Shown here: piece after piece, positions 1-7,500 of the stretch | Layout: every line of letters begins with the position of its first letter | Numbering within the stretch: position 1 is the first letter of the stretch | Assembly: GCA_965364735.1 (NCBI GenBank) | Contig: CBDTYW010000057.1 | Coordinates: forward strand, 1-17,165 | Direction of reading: 5' to 3' | From: CBDTYW01 sp965364735 | Lineage (GTDB): Bacteria; Actinomycetota; Nitriliruptoria; Nitriliruptorales; Nitriliruptoraceae | Length of the DNA: 17,165 bases | The notes under the pieces: generated by a model | What the model was told of the DNA's origin: nothing | What the model saw: the letters and a program-made list of their open reading frames with translations, nothing else | Database searches by the model: none | Program-made: the position numbers and the translations under genes

Positions 1-69
1 GTCGGTGGTGGTGGCGCCGATCGATGCGGCGACGAGCGCTTCGTCCCGCGCGGAGGTGAACCCGGTCAC
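1..69 (-). CDS. Start of an unidentified protein (runs off left edge)
   Basis: On the minus strand a GTG at 69-67 overlaps the TGA stop of the amidohydrolase (68-66) in a GTGA arrangement, the same 4-bp overlap used at five other junctions in this window. The frame stays open for all 23 codons to the edge and begins M-T-G-F-T-S-A-R-D-E-A-L. Nothing in these residues identifies a family. The call rests on the junction type and the open frame; the Shine-Dalgarno match upstream is weak. It would be the last visible member of the minus-strand group that starts with the GNAT gene. Confidence 0.45.
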   Translation of the reverse strand, partial: MTGFTSARDEALVAASIGATTTD

Positions 70-1685
70 TCGGCGTTCCAGCGAGGCAGCGGATGGCCGT
101 CACCGTGGGTGACCCGGCCCCGGACGGTCGTCAGCGCGCAGCGCGTACCCCGTGGGTCATCGGCGGTGTAGGGGTTGCCTTCCCACGCGGCCAGGTCGGC
201 TCGCATGCCCGCACGCACGGTTCCGACGAAGCGGTCCTGTCGCGCTGCTGCGCGGCCACCGAGCGTCGATGCGGAGACCGCTTCGAGGCGGTCCATCGCG
301 TGGGCCGGGTCGCTGCGGTGCTCGGCCGCCCACACCGTGTCCCAGGGATCCATCGCTCCGGTGCTCGTCGCCGAGCCGAACGTCAGGGACACGCCCAGAT
401 CTGCCAGCTCGCGGTACGGGTTCGTCCAGCCGATCCGTTCCGGCCCGAGCCGTGAGGCGTACATCCCGTCGGGGCCACCCCACGCCATCTCGTGGAGCGG
501 CTGACCAGACACCGTGAGGCCGAGCTCGGCGAAGGCCGGCCGCAGATCCGGAGGGAGCACCTCTGCGTGCTCGACGCGATGGCGGAGACGGGACGCGGCC
601 GGGCCCAGGTGCTCCGGCAGGCTGGCCTCGACAGCCTGCCAGCAGCGGACGACCTGACGTAGGGCTGCATCGCCGACGGCGTGGACGGCAACCTGCATCC
701 CTGCCTGGGTCGCGGCGAGGAAGAACTCGATCAGCGTGGTGTCCTCGTGCTCGAGCACACCGGACCCGGGGGCATCGGCGTAGGGCTCCGCCAGCGCTGC
801 GGTGTGTGAGCCGAGCGAGCCGTCGAGGTGGAGGGCTCCCCCGATCTGTCGGAGGTCACGCTCGGCCGCGAACCCGAGATCGAAGCTGCCCCAGTACCCG
901 ACGACGTCGATCGGCCAGCGGCCGTGCAGCCAGGCGTCGAAGTCGGTCGAGCCCATCTGGTCGGGCCCGTTCATCTCGTGGACCGACGCGACGCCCAGCG
1001 AGGCGCAGCGACTCGAGATCGCGCGGCGTGCGGCGTCGAGCTCGATCTCGGTCATCGCCCCGACGGACCAGCGCCGCACGATCTTGTGCGCCTCCCGGCG
1101 GAGGATCCCGGTGGGGCGGCCTTCGTCGTCGGTCTCCATGCCGTGGGCGCGGGCCAGCGGCGCCGCGCGGAGCGTGCTGGCGTCGGTCAGACACGAGTGG
1201 CCGTCGACGCGGCTGAGGAACACCGCCATGCCGAGCGCGGCCGTGGACAGCTCCTCGGCCGTGGGCAGGTCGCCGACGAAGATGTACGGGTCGAACCCGA
1301 GCCCCCAGATCACGCGGCCGGTGTGCTGGTCCGCGTAGTTGCGGACCGCCCTGAGCAGGTCGTCACGCGTGCGCACGCCTGCGACGTCGAGGCCCGTCAC
1401 GGCCATGCCCGCCGGCGTCATCCGGACGTGCGCATCGACGAAGGCCGGCCCGAGGACACAGCCGCTGAGGTCCAACGTGGCGCCGTGGGGTGGAGCCATG
1501 GCTGGGTCGTCCCCGACCCACACCACCCGCGATCCACGGATCACGAGGGCGCGGCCCGAGTGCCGACCATGGCCCAGCGTGACGATGTCGTCGGCGACGA
1601 CGAGCGTTCCGCGCGCCGTCGGAGCGGGCGTTGTGCCCGCAGGAGGGCTCGCCTCCTGCGTCGTCGTGCCCGTCTTGACGTCCAT
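66..1685 (-). CDS. YtcJ-type amidohydrolase family protein, metal site altered
   Basis: A 539-residue protein of the amidohydrolase superfamily, YtcJ-like branch, which are mostly metal-dependent hydrolases of amide or related bonds. Visible family landmarks are an N-terminal beta-sandwich part (about residues 26-80), the strand-1 motif FVDAHVR at 82-88, RVDGHS near 159-164, DGSLGSHTA at 288-295, VHAVGDA with H335, RHRVEH with E372/H373, and a C-terminal composite domain with GTVRAGMRADL near 488-498. Two expected ligands are changed: the second His of the HxH motif is Arg88, and the Asp of the usual FGSD motif is Ala440 (FGSATSTGAMDPW). Both were checked in the nucleotide sequence and the frame is intact, so this is substitution, not frameshift. 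The ATG at 1685 has no clear Shine-Dalgarno; the first 25 residues are low-complexity and may not be conserved. The substrate is unknown. It may bind fewer metals, use another mechanism, or be inactive. Confidence 0.85.
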   Translation of the reverse strand: MDVKTGTTTQEASPPAGTTPAPTARGTLVVADDIVTLGHGRHSGRALVIRGSRVVWVGDDPAMAPPHGATLDLSGCVLGPAFVDAHVRMTPAGMAVTGLDVAGVRTRDDLLRAVRNYADQHTGRVIWGLGFDPYIFVGDLPTAEELSTAALGMAVFLSRVDGHSCLTDASTLRAAPLARAHGMETDDEGRPTGILRREAHKIVRRWSVGAMTEIELDAARRAISSRCASLGVASVHEMNGPDQMGSTDFDAWLHGRWPIDVVGYWGSFDLGFAAERDLRQIGGALHLDGSLGSHTAALAEPYADAPGSGVLEHEDTTLIEFFLAATQAGMQVAVHAVGDAALRQVVRCWQAVEASLPEHLGPAASRLRHRVEHAEVLPPDLRPAFAELGLTVSGQPLHEMAWGGPDGMYASRLGPERIGWTNPYRELADLGVSLTFGSATSTGAMDPWDTVWAAEHRSDPAHAMDRLEAVSASTLGGRAAARQDRFVGTVRAGMRADLAAWEGNPYTADDPRGTRCALTTVRGRVTHGDGHPLPRWNAE

Positions 1686-1762
1686 GCGGGGTCGTCGTCT
1701 CGTCGCCCGGAAGTTGTCGCGAGCCTAGCGCTGACGCCGACGAATCCGGGGAATCCGGGCCG

Positions 1763-2080
1763 TCAGCCTCCGATGCCGACGAGCATCCCCGGGAGCAGGA
1801 TCGCGCCGATCAACGCCGCGCCGATCCACACGATCCGCTCCCGGCTGATGTGCTGGTCGCGCATTTCGTCGATCAGCGACACGGATGCGCCGTAGACCAC
1901 CGTCAAGACCGCGCTGGCTGCGGCCCCCAGGAGCAGCCCGGCGAAGCTGGCCCGGCCTCCCGAGCCTCCGATCGCCACGAGGAACGCCAGGCCACCGCCG
2001 ATCACGAGGGTGCCGCCGATGAGGAGGCGTCGGATGGTGCGGACCCTGCCGTCGACCTCGGGCGCGATCGCCTCGTTCAC
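1763..2080 (-). CDS. Small membrane protein, three predicted helices
   Basis: A 105-residue hydrophobic protein without a recognised family. A short charged N-terminus (residues 1-18) is followed by three probable membrane segments at about 19-39, 44-70 and 83-104. A charged loop (DEMRDQHISRER, about 71-82) lies between the second and third segments. The start is a GTG at 2080-2078 overlapping the TGA of the acyl-CoA dehydrogenase-like gene (2079-2077), so translation is probably coupled to it. A 77-bp gap to the amidohydrolase follows. Small Gly/Ala residues are abundant in the helices, which fits tight helix packing. The function is unknown; the coupling suggests a membrane partner of the upstream gene, but that is inference. 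Confidence 0.72.
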   Translation of the reverse strand: MNEAIAPEVDGRVRTIRRLLIGGTLVIGGGLAFLVAIGGSGGRASFAGLLLGAAASAVLTVVYGASVSLIDEMRDQHISRERIVWIGAALIGAILLPGMLVGIGG

Positions 2081-3147
2081 GTGGCACCGCCGAGCCGGGC
2101 CCCGAGGCGGGCGGTGGCATCGTCGACGAGATCCGCAAGCACCCGGGCTTCGGTTGCGTACCTCGCGATGGTGTCATCCTCGGGGTCGCCGCAGACGGCG
2201 TGGACCTCGGTCGCGAGGGTCGTGGTGGAGACGGCAGCCTCGGCGCAGCAACGCAGCGCCATGGCGGTTGCGTCGTCGACGTCGAAGCCGTGGTCGTGTC
2301 GATCAGCGGCCGACCGGAGCAGCTGGCGCGCGGCCTCGCCGGTCGTGGCGATGGAGGCCAGGCGGTCGTTGATGGCCCGGCTGGGACCTTCGACGGGCGC
2401 GGTCGCGCGCGCCCAGAACCCGGCGTGATCCAGCGCTGCCTGACAGAGACCGACGAGCGCGGCGCCGACCATCAGGCGGGTTCGTCGCCGGAGGCGGGCC
2501 GCGGCCGCGTTGCCGTCGGCGAGCTGCAGATGGTCCGGGACGTGAACGCCCTGATAGCGCGACGTCGCGAGCTGGAGGGAGCCGAGCGCGGGCGCCTGCG
2601 CCGACGTCAACGTGTGTCCGGGCCGGCCCGGATCGATGACGAAGACCGCGAGGCCGAGGCCGTCGGCGAGGTCGGCGGTCACGACATGGTGCTCCGCGAG
2701 CCCCGAGAGCGCGACCGTGCCGGCGTTGCCGTCGAGCCGGTGACCGCCGTCGACGGGCGTCGCGACCGGGCGTTCCGGAGCGGCGTCGATCCGGGAGGTC
2801 GCGAGCGACGCTCCGTCAACGACCGAAGCGATCGGCTCGAAGCTCTGACGGCCGACGATCACGCTCGAGGCGGCGCCGTGGACGCCGAGCGCCGTGCCGA
2901 GCGACACGAAGTGACGCGAGAGCTCTTCGATGACCATCGTCATCGTGCGCCAGCCGACTCCTCCACCCCCGGCCTCGACTCGGTGCGGCAGGCTCGCGAG
3001 ATCCATCCCGGACGCCTGCTGCCACAGCTCGACCGGGAACCGGCGCGCGGCCTCGTGGGCCCGGGCGAGCGGCGCCAGCTCGTGTCGGCCGAACGCGTCG
3101 ACGACCTCCAGCAGGTCGCGGTGCTCGGTCGGGAGCAGATGGACCAT
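2077..3147 (-). CDS. Divergent acyl-CoA dehydrogenase-like protein
   Basis: A 356-residue protein with the length and segment order of acyl-CoA dehydrogenases, somewhat shorter than the usual 380. The N-terminal helical part (residues 1-110) includes EELSRHFVSLGTALGVH near 74-90, typical of the fold. A beta domain follows (about 112-205), then a C-terminal helical bundle with AALDHAGFWA (237-246) and EAARQLL (271-277). Core motifs are missing: the flavin/substrate loop before the beta domain (usually TEP-x-AGSD) reads TSRIDAAP, the RxxFG motif after the first C-terminal helix is absent, the GGxGY region reads CGDPEDDTIARY (319-330), and no EGT-type segment carrying the usual catalytic Glu follows YATEARVL. 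The ATG at 3147 has GAGG about 9 nt upstream. It lies 31 bp after the GNAT gene. It may be a non-catalytic or repurposed flavoprotein; FAD binding is not assured. Confidence 0.75.
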   Translation of the reverse strand: MVHLLPTEHRDLLEVVDAFGRHELAPLARAHEAARRFPVELWQQASGMDLASLPHRVEAGGGGVGWRTMTMVIEELSRHFVSLGTALGVHGAASSVIVGRQSFEPIASVVDGASLATSRIDAAPERPVATPVDGGHRLDGNAGTVALSGLAEHHVVTADLADGLGLAVFVIDPGRPGHTLTSAQAPALGSLQLATSRYQGVHVPDHLQLADGNAAAARLRRRTRLMVGAALVGLCQAALDHAGFWARATAPVEGPSRAINDRLASIATTGEAARQLLRSAADRHDHGFDVDDATAMALRCCAEAAVSTTTLATEVHAVCGDPEDDTIARYATEARVLADLVDDATARLGARLGGAT

Positions 3148-3178
3148 GGCGTGCGTCCTCGGCAGGGCAACGGGGCCC

Positions 3179-3598
3179 TCAGTCGACCACGGGCTGCAGC
3201 GACATCAGAATCCGACGTGGCTGGTAGCCCAGCGCCTCGAGGAACTGCTGGCCGAGCGGGTTGTCCGCGGCCACGGTGATCTCGACGACCGGGACGCGCG
3301 TCGCGCCCGCCCACTCCTGGATGCTCACGAGGAGGTGACGTCCGACGCCGAGCCGGCGCGCGGAGTCGCGGACGTAGACGGGCCCGACGGTGCAGCCCGT
3401 GGGTCGCATCGTTCCCGCGGCGTAGCCGACATCGTTGCCGTCCTGATCGCGCGCCACCCAGAAGATGCCACCCTGCGGGATCGGGGCGTCCCACGGAAGC
3501 CCGTCGCTCGAGGCGTTCGACGCCTCGTCGCGGTACTCCTCGGACATCTCACGGATCTCCTCGATCCGTGCACGTTGGACGGCGATGGCGCTCTGCAT
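3179..3598 (-). CDS. GNAT family N-acetyltransferase
   Basis: A 139-residue protein of the GNAT fold, which transfers acetyl from acetyl-CoA to an amine. The acetyl-CoA binding motif A is visible: GPVYVRDSARRLGVGRHLL at about 72-90, with the R/Q-x-x-G-x-G/A loop as R82-L-G-V-G. It is followed by the strand VPVVEITVAADNPLGQQFLEALGYQ (about 102-126), the usual N-x-x-A/G-x-x-F/L-Y-x-x-x-G-F/Y segment of small GNATs. The frame remains open far upstream, but the ATG at 3598 is preferred because GGGGAG sits 5 nt before it and the upstream part overlaps glpD on the other strand. It heads the leftward gene group and is divergent from glpD. The substrate cannot be told. Confidence 0.85.
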   Translation of the reverse strand: MQSAIAVQRARIEEIREMSEEYRDEASNASSDGLPWDAPIPQGGIFWVARDQDGNDVGYAAGTMRPTGCTVGPVYVRDSARRLGVGRHLLVSIQEWAGATRVPVVEITVAADNPLGQQFLEALGYQPRRILMSLQPVVD

Positions 3599-3731
3599 GA
3601 TGGCTCCCCGGCGAGGTGCGGCCCCCGGGGCCGCGCAGGGGCCACGGTAGTCTCCGGCACGCGTGCCGCGCACGGGACGAAGGTTCGCCCCGACGAGACG
3701 ACCGCCCGCGGCGGGACGACCGGAGCTGCTC
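3599..3731. promoter_or_regulatory. Divergent promoter region between GNAT gene and glpD, with two palindromes
   Basis: This 133-bp region lies between two start codons that point away from each other, so it must hold both promoters or their leaders. It contains two perfect dyads. GCGGCCCC-C-GGGGCCGC spans 3618-3634 with 8-bp arms and lies in the GNAT leader, about 20 nt before its start. CGGCACGCGTGCCG spans 3655-3668, a 14-bp palindrome. Between them, TAGTCT at 3648-3653 fits the actinobacterial -10 pattern TANNNT for rightward transcription, with no convincing -35. The second palindrome just downstream would be well placed as a repressor operator for glpD. No regulator gene is adjacent. 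Confidence 0.4.
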
Positions 3732-5375
3732 ATGTCCTCCTCCACGACCGGCCCCGCCACGGCTGTCCACGGCCGTGAGACAGCGCTCGCTCTGGCATCA
3801 GACGGCGTGGACGTCGTGGTCATCGGCGGCGGGATCACGGGTGTCGGCATCGCGCTGGACGCGGCGTCACGTGGGCTTCGCGTCGCGCTCGTCGAACGCG
3901 ATGACATCGCCTCGGGCACGTCGTCGAAGTCCTCGAAGCTCGTTCACGGCGGGCTGCGCTACCTCGCCAACGGCGATGTTCCGATGGTTGCCGAGGGGGT
4001 ACGCGAGCGGGGGCGGCTGCGTGACAACGCCCCGCACCTCGTCCGGCCGCTGTCCTTCGTCGTGCCGATCGATGATCGGATGATGGCGCTGAAGCTGCGT
4101 GCCGGGCTGACGCTCTACGACACGATGGCTCTGGGCTCGCGGGCGCGTCGGCGACAGCGGCTCTCGGTGTCTGACGTCCGACGTCGGGTGCCGGGCCTCC
4201 GCGCCGGCTTCTCCCAGGGCGGCTGGCAGTACGACGACTGCCAGACCGACGATGCGCGCCTCACGTGGCAGATTGCTCAGCGGGCACGTGAACACGGTGC
4301 GCTGGTCGTCAACCACTGCGCCGTCGTCGACGTCGTGCTCACCTCCGGGCGTGTGAGCGGAGTGGCTGTCCGTGACCAGCTCACCGGCGAGACCACGACG
4401 ATCCCGTGCAGCTGGGCGGTCTCCGCCGCCGGCGTCTGGGCCGCCGACGTGCGTGATCTGGCCATCGACGACGAGCAGCTCAAGGTGCGGCCGGCCAAGG
4501 GCGTGCACCTGACCTTCCCGCGGTCACTCCTGGACGTCGAGTGCGCCGTGACGGTCCCGTCTGCGACGGACGACGGACGCATGGCGTTCGTGATCCCGTG
4601 GGGCGATCAGGTCTACGTCGGCACGACCGATGACGACACCGCGGAGTTCGAGCAGCCGGCGCTCGAGGACCACGACGGCAGCTACCTGCTCGCCGCGGTC
4701 AACGCCGCCTTCGACCTTGATCTCACGTTCGACGATGCCATCGGGGCGTGGGCCGGGACTCGGCCGTTGCTCGAGCGAGCTGGGGCGGACTCGAAGGACC
4801 TGTCCCGCAAGCACGCGGTCATCGAGGATCCGCCCGGCTTCGTCACGATCACCGGCGGCAAGCTCACGACGTACCGGCAGATGGCTGAGGACGCGGTCGA
4901 CCACCTTGCCGCCGCCGGCCTGACCGACGAGGCCTGCCGGACCGTCGACCTGCGGCTCGGCGTCGCGGGAGACGCCGGGGCGAGCCGCGAGCAGGCACGG
5001 GCTGCTGCGGTCCGGCTTGGGATCGCAGCGGACGCGGTGGCCTCGATCTGGCATCGGCACGGTGATCGAGCGTCGGAGGTGCTCGCGTTCTGTGCTGAAC
5101 ACGATGAGACCGGGCCGCTCGTTGAGGGCCTCCCCTACTTGACCGGCGAGGTTCGCTGGGCCGTCCGTCAGGAGATGGCTCGTTCCGTCGACGACGTCCT
5201 GCAGCGGCGGACGCGTGTGTCGCTCCGCCACGCCGCCGCCGGCGGGCCGGCCATCGACATGGTCGCTGACGTGCTCGCGGAGGAGCTCGGCTGGGGTGAC
5301 GAGCAGCGCCGCGCCTCCATCGACGCCTACCGCGTCGCCGTCACGCACGAGCGTGGGCCGGTTCCGCTGCGCTGA
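3732..5375 (+). CDS. glpD: FAD-dependent glycerol-3-phosphate dehydrogenase
   Basis: A 547-residue flavoprotein that oxidises sn-glycerol 3-phosphate to dihydroxyacetone phosphate at the membrane and passes electrons to quinone. The N-terminal Rossmann motif is VVVIGGGITGVGIALDAASR (about 28-47) with Glu55 at the end of the second strand. The GlpD signature SSKSSKLVHGGLRYL is at 64-78. Later come WGDQVYVGTTDDD, the FAD-contacting TITGGKLTTYRQMAEDA segment and a C-terminal helical domain. The ATG at 3732 is chosen because GGAG lies 6 nt upstream and the preceding 23 residues (from GTG 3663) are Arg/Pro-rich and would place the start inside a palindrome. It is the only rightward gene in the left half and converges with the lipid-kinase gene, their stops being 11 bp apart. 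Its product feeds the DHAP/G3P pool used for phospholipid synthesis, which fits the neighbours. Confidence 0.95.
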   Translation: MSSSTTGPATAVHGRETALALASDGVDVVVIGGGITGVGIALDAASRGLRVALVERDDIASGTSSKSSKLVHGGLRYLANGDVPMVAEGVRERGRLRDNAPHLVRPLSFVVPIDDRMMALKLRAGLTLYDTMALGSRARRRQRLSVSDVRRRVPGLRAGFSQGGWQYDDCQTDDARLTWQIAQRAREHGALVVNHCAVVDVVLTSGRVSGVAVRDQLTGETTTIPCSWAVSAAGVWAADVRDLAIDDEQLKVRPAKGVHLTFPRSLLDVECAVTVPSATDDGRMAFVIPWGDQVYVGTTDDDTAEFEQPALEDHDGSYLLAAVNAAFDLDLTFDDAIGAWAGTRPLLERAGADSKDLSRKHAVIEDPPGFVTITGGKLTTYRQMAEDAVDHLAAAGLTDEACRTVDLRLGVAGDAGASREQARAAAVRLGIAADAVASIWHRHGDRASEVLAFCAEHDETGPLVEGLPYLTGEVRWAVRQEMARSVDDVLQRRTRVSLRHAAAGGPAIDMVADVLAEELGWGDEQRRASIDAYRVAVTHERGPVPLR

Positions 5376-5390
5376 ATCCGGCCGGCTCAG
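5372..5390. terminator. Weak shared dyad between convergent glpD and lipid-kinase genes
   Basis: The convergent stops are separated by only 11 bp, containing CCGGCCGG flanked by CTGA and TCAG (5372-5375 and 5387-5390), a short imperfect dyad. There is no T-run on either strand. It could help terminate in both directions but is much weaker than the hairpin at 12747-12775. Transcription from each side may simply run into the other gene. Confidence 0.2.
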
Positions 5391-6310
5391 ATCTTGAGCT
5401 GGAGGGCCTTCTGGAAGATGTCGAAGGTCGCCGGCGTCGTCCCGAGCACCTCGCCGTCCGCTTCCAGGATGACGGGGCGGTCGGTCGTGAACTCAACCTT
5501 GGCGGACTGGTACTCGCGCACGTCCGGGTCCGACGTGTGGTCGCCGGACCGCAGCTTCGGCGCCATGGTGATGACATCCTTCATCTCCCCCTTGAAGATC
5601 TGGACGTTGAACTTGCCGTCGTCGGGCACGGCGCGCGGGGCGACGTGCATGCCGCCGCCGAAGAACTGCGCGTTCGCCACCACGACGTTCGACATCGGTT
5701 CGTTGATCTGCGTGTGGTCGATGGTGACCGAGCCCTCGACGAGCTTGAACTTCGCGACCGCGGCCATCATCCCGACCGCGTAGCGGGCCGGGCCCAGGAA
5801 CCGCGGCAGGCCGTTGGCGAGGTTCGTGACGTAGCCGCCGTACCCGGCCTCGGCGATGTTCGCGAAGAGCCGGGTGACCGGCTGTCCGTCGAAGCCGACG
5901 CAGCGGACCCTGCCGACGTCGATCGGGTAGAGCGTGTCGCCGGCGAGGTGTCGCGCGATCGTCTCCGGGTCACGGTCGAGGCCGAACGTCCGGGAGAAGT
6001 CGCAGCCGGAGCCAGCCGGAGCCAGCCCGAGCACGGCTTCGCCGATCCGCTCGCCCGTCTCGGGGTCGACCAGGCCGTTGACGACCTCGTGGACGGTGCC
6101 GTCGCCGCCGACCGCCACGATGAGGCGTGTCCCGTTCTCGGCTGCCTGTCGCGCGACCTTCGTCGCGTCGCCGGGACCCGACGTGAGGACCGTCCGGTGG
6201 GTGAGGCCGTGCGTTGCGAGCGCTGCCTCCAGCTCGGGCAGGACCGCGGAGCGGCCGCGCCCCGCTCGGGGGTTGGCGATCAGGAGGAGCTCACCGAAGC
6301 TGCTGGTCAC
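5387..6310 (-). CDS. Diacylglycerol kinase family lipid kinase
   Basis: A 307-residue member of the DAG kinase/sphingosine kinase/YegS family, which phosphorylates lipid hydroxyls with ATP. Family motifs are present: NPRAGRGR at 13-20, VGGDGTVHEVVNG at 67-79 (the nucleotide-binding GGDGT), a glycine loop PAGSGCDFSRTFG at 98-110, NAQFFGGGMHVAPRA in the second domain, and ILEADGEVLG near the C-terminus. The glycine loop usually reads GT-x-ND; here it is GSGCD, with Cys in the Asn position. The start is a GTG at 6310-6308 in a GTGA overlap with the stop of the Fe-S gene, with GGAG 7 nt upstream. In M. tuberculosis the related Rv2252 phosphorylates DAG to phosphatidic acid and lies beside a flavoprotein and glpD1, as here. 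The lipid substrate is inferred, not shown. Confidence 0.9.
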   Translation of the reverse strand: MTSSFGELLLIANPRAGRGRSAVLPELEAALATHGLTHRTVLTSGPGDATKVARQAAENGTRLIVAVGGDGTVHEVVNGLVDPETGERIGEAVLGLAPAGSGCDFSRTFGLDRDPETIARHLAGDTLYPIDVGRVRCVGFDGQPVTRLFANIAEAGYGGYVTNLANGLPRFLGPARYAVGMMAAVAKFKLVEGSVTIDHTQINEPMSNVVVANAQFFGGGMHVAPRAVPDDGKFNVQIFKGEMKDVITMAPKLRSGDHTSDPDVREYQSAKVEFTTDRPVILEADGEVLGTTPATFDIFQKALQLKI

Positions 6311-7500
6311 GCGGATGCTCCACCGTTGGGTGCGGACGAGGCCGAGGGCTCAGTGTGCAGGTTGGCCGCGAGCAGGACGAACAGGTCGTCGACGCTCGCC
6401 CCGACCGTGCCGAGCCGGCGTCGCGCTCCGCCGCACGCGGTCACGATGACGTCGGCCTCGGGCTGCGTCAAGAGCTCGCCACGTCGGCGAGCCGTCTCGG
6501 CCGCGGAGCCCGGCGCGAGCAGCTCCATGGCCATGCCCGCGCCTGAGCAGACGGTGTGTCGGCCGCTCCCCTCCGGCTCGAGGATGGTCGCTCCCACCGC
6601 ACGCAGCAGCTCACGTGGTGCGTCCACGACCCCCTCGTCGCGGGCGAGCAGACAGGGGTCGTGGTAGGTCACGGTGAGCGCTGCGCCGGCGGAGAGCTCG
6701 AGGCTCCCCGCGTCGAGCAGTCCGGCGACGTGGCTGACCGCATCGACGACCGTGGCGTCACCGGCGATCGCGCGCAGCGACGGCAGGCAGTGCGGGTCGG
6801 TCGAGACGATCAGCTCTGCTCCGGCGAGCAGACCTGCGGTGGCGTCGCGCCGGGCGGCAGCAGCCGCGGTGTCCCCGAGATCGTCGAGCGCTCCACCGCA
6901 GCAGCCGGGCGGAGCGACGATTCTGGCGGTCTGCCCGGCCGCGGATATGAGCGTGTGCACGGCGCTGAGCATGTCCGCGTCGTCGCGGCATCCAGCCATG
7001 ATGATCGTCGTTGCCGTCGTGCCGTCGGACGCGTCGACGAGCTCTGCGCCGTGGGGCGACCGGCCATCGGCTGCGAGGTCTGCGGCGAGGGCCACGACGG
7101 GGCTGCCGGCGCCCGCCGCCACCACGGCCGCACGAGCCTCGCGGACCTGGGCGGGAACGTCCTGCTCGAAGGTGCAGGCGTCCTGGCATGCGTGACAGCC
7201 GGTGCAGGCCTCGAGGCGCTGGGCAGCGTGGCTGTCAGGTTCCAGCCGTCCCGTCGCGAGGTCGGACACGGTGCGGTGCAGGCTCCACGGGACGGCGTCG
7301 TCGCGCCCCGTCGCGATGGTGACCGGGCATGCGAACGTGCACATCTTCGGGCAGAAGGATCCGTGGATCGCCGCGGTGAGCGTCTCGTCGGCGATCTGCG
7401 GCAGCAGGCTCGTGACGAGCGACGTCTCGGTGCTGGTCGCAGCCATCAGGGCCTCGGCTGCGGACGCGCCCTCGATCGGTGCGGAGGTCTCGTCGTTCAT
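6307..7500 (-). CDS. CCG-domain Fe-S oxidoreductase subunit (GlcF/GlpC-like)
   Basis: A 397-residue iron-sulfur protein built like the electron-transfer subunits GlcF, GlpC and LutA. The N-terminal ferredoxin-like part has C50-x3-C54-x3-C58-P and C99-x2-C102-x2-C105-x3-C109. Two cysteine-rich CCG domains follow. The first has GCRDD (170-174), GCCGG (199-203) and STDPHC (233-238). The second has TYHDPC (278-283), TVCSGAGM (316-323) and TACGG (354-358). Proteins of this type carry electrons from a flavin subunit to quinone or a membrane partner. The ATG at 7500 overlaps the TGA of the upstream flavoprotein (ATGA), with GGGAG 7 nt before it; an earlier open frame is read-through of that gene. 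Its pairing with the flavoprotein suggests a two-subunit dehydrogenase. The first cluster motif has one Cys fewer than the standard CxxCxxCxxxCP. Confidence 0.9.
   Translation of the reverse strand: MNDETSAPIEGASAAEALMAATSTETSLVTSLLPQIADETLTAAIHGSFCPKMCTFACPVTIATGRDDAVPWSLHRTVSDLATGRLEPDSHAAQRLEACTGCHACQDACTFEQDVPAQVREARAAVVAAGAGSPVVALAADLAADGRSPHGAELVDASDGTTATTIIMAGCRDDADMLSAVHTLISAAGQTARIVAPPGCCGGALDDLGDTAAAAARRDATAGLLAGAELIVSTDPHCLPSLRAIAGDATVVDAVSHVAGLLDAGSLELSAGAALTVTYHDPCLLARDEGVVDAPRELLRAVGATILEPEGSGRHTVCSGAGMAMELLAPGSAAETARRRGELLTQPEADVIVTACGGARRRLGTVGASVDDLFVLLAANLHTEPSASSAPNGGASA

Noticed and set aside
1742..1759. 9-bp GAATCCGGG direct repeat between the membrane-protein and amidohydrolase genes
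   Set aside because: Only two short copies, no dyad and no promoter-like context. Chance is likely in GC-rich DNA.
2200..3279. 359-codon plus-strand frame opposite the acyl-CoA dehydrogenase-like gene
   Set aside because: I considered it because the minus-strand protein is divergent. The minus frame has a recognisable fold pattern, a Shine-Dalgarno and a coupled downstream gene, whereas the plus frame is Arg/Asp/Gly-rich without motifs.
3599..3919. 107-residue N-terminal extension of the GNAT protein
   Set aside because: It overlaps the glpD coding start on the opposite strand and is Ser/Thr/Pro-rich without GNAT features. The ATG at 3598 has a good Shine-Dalgarno.
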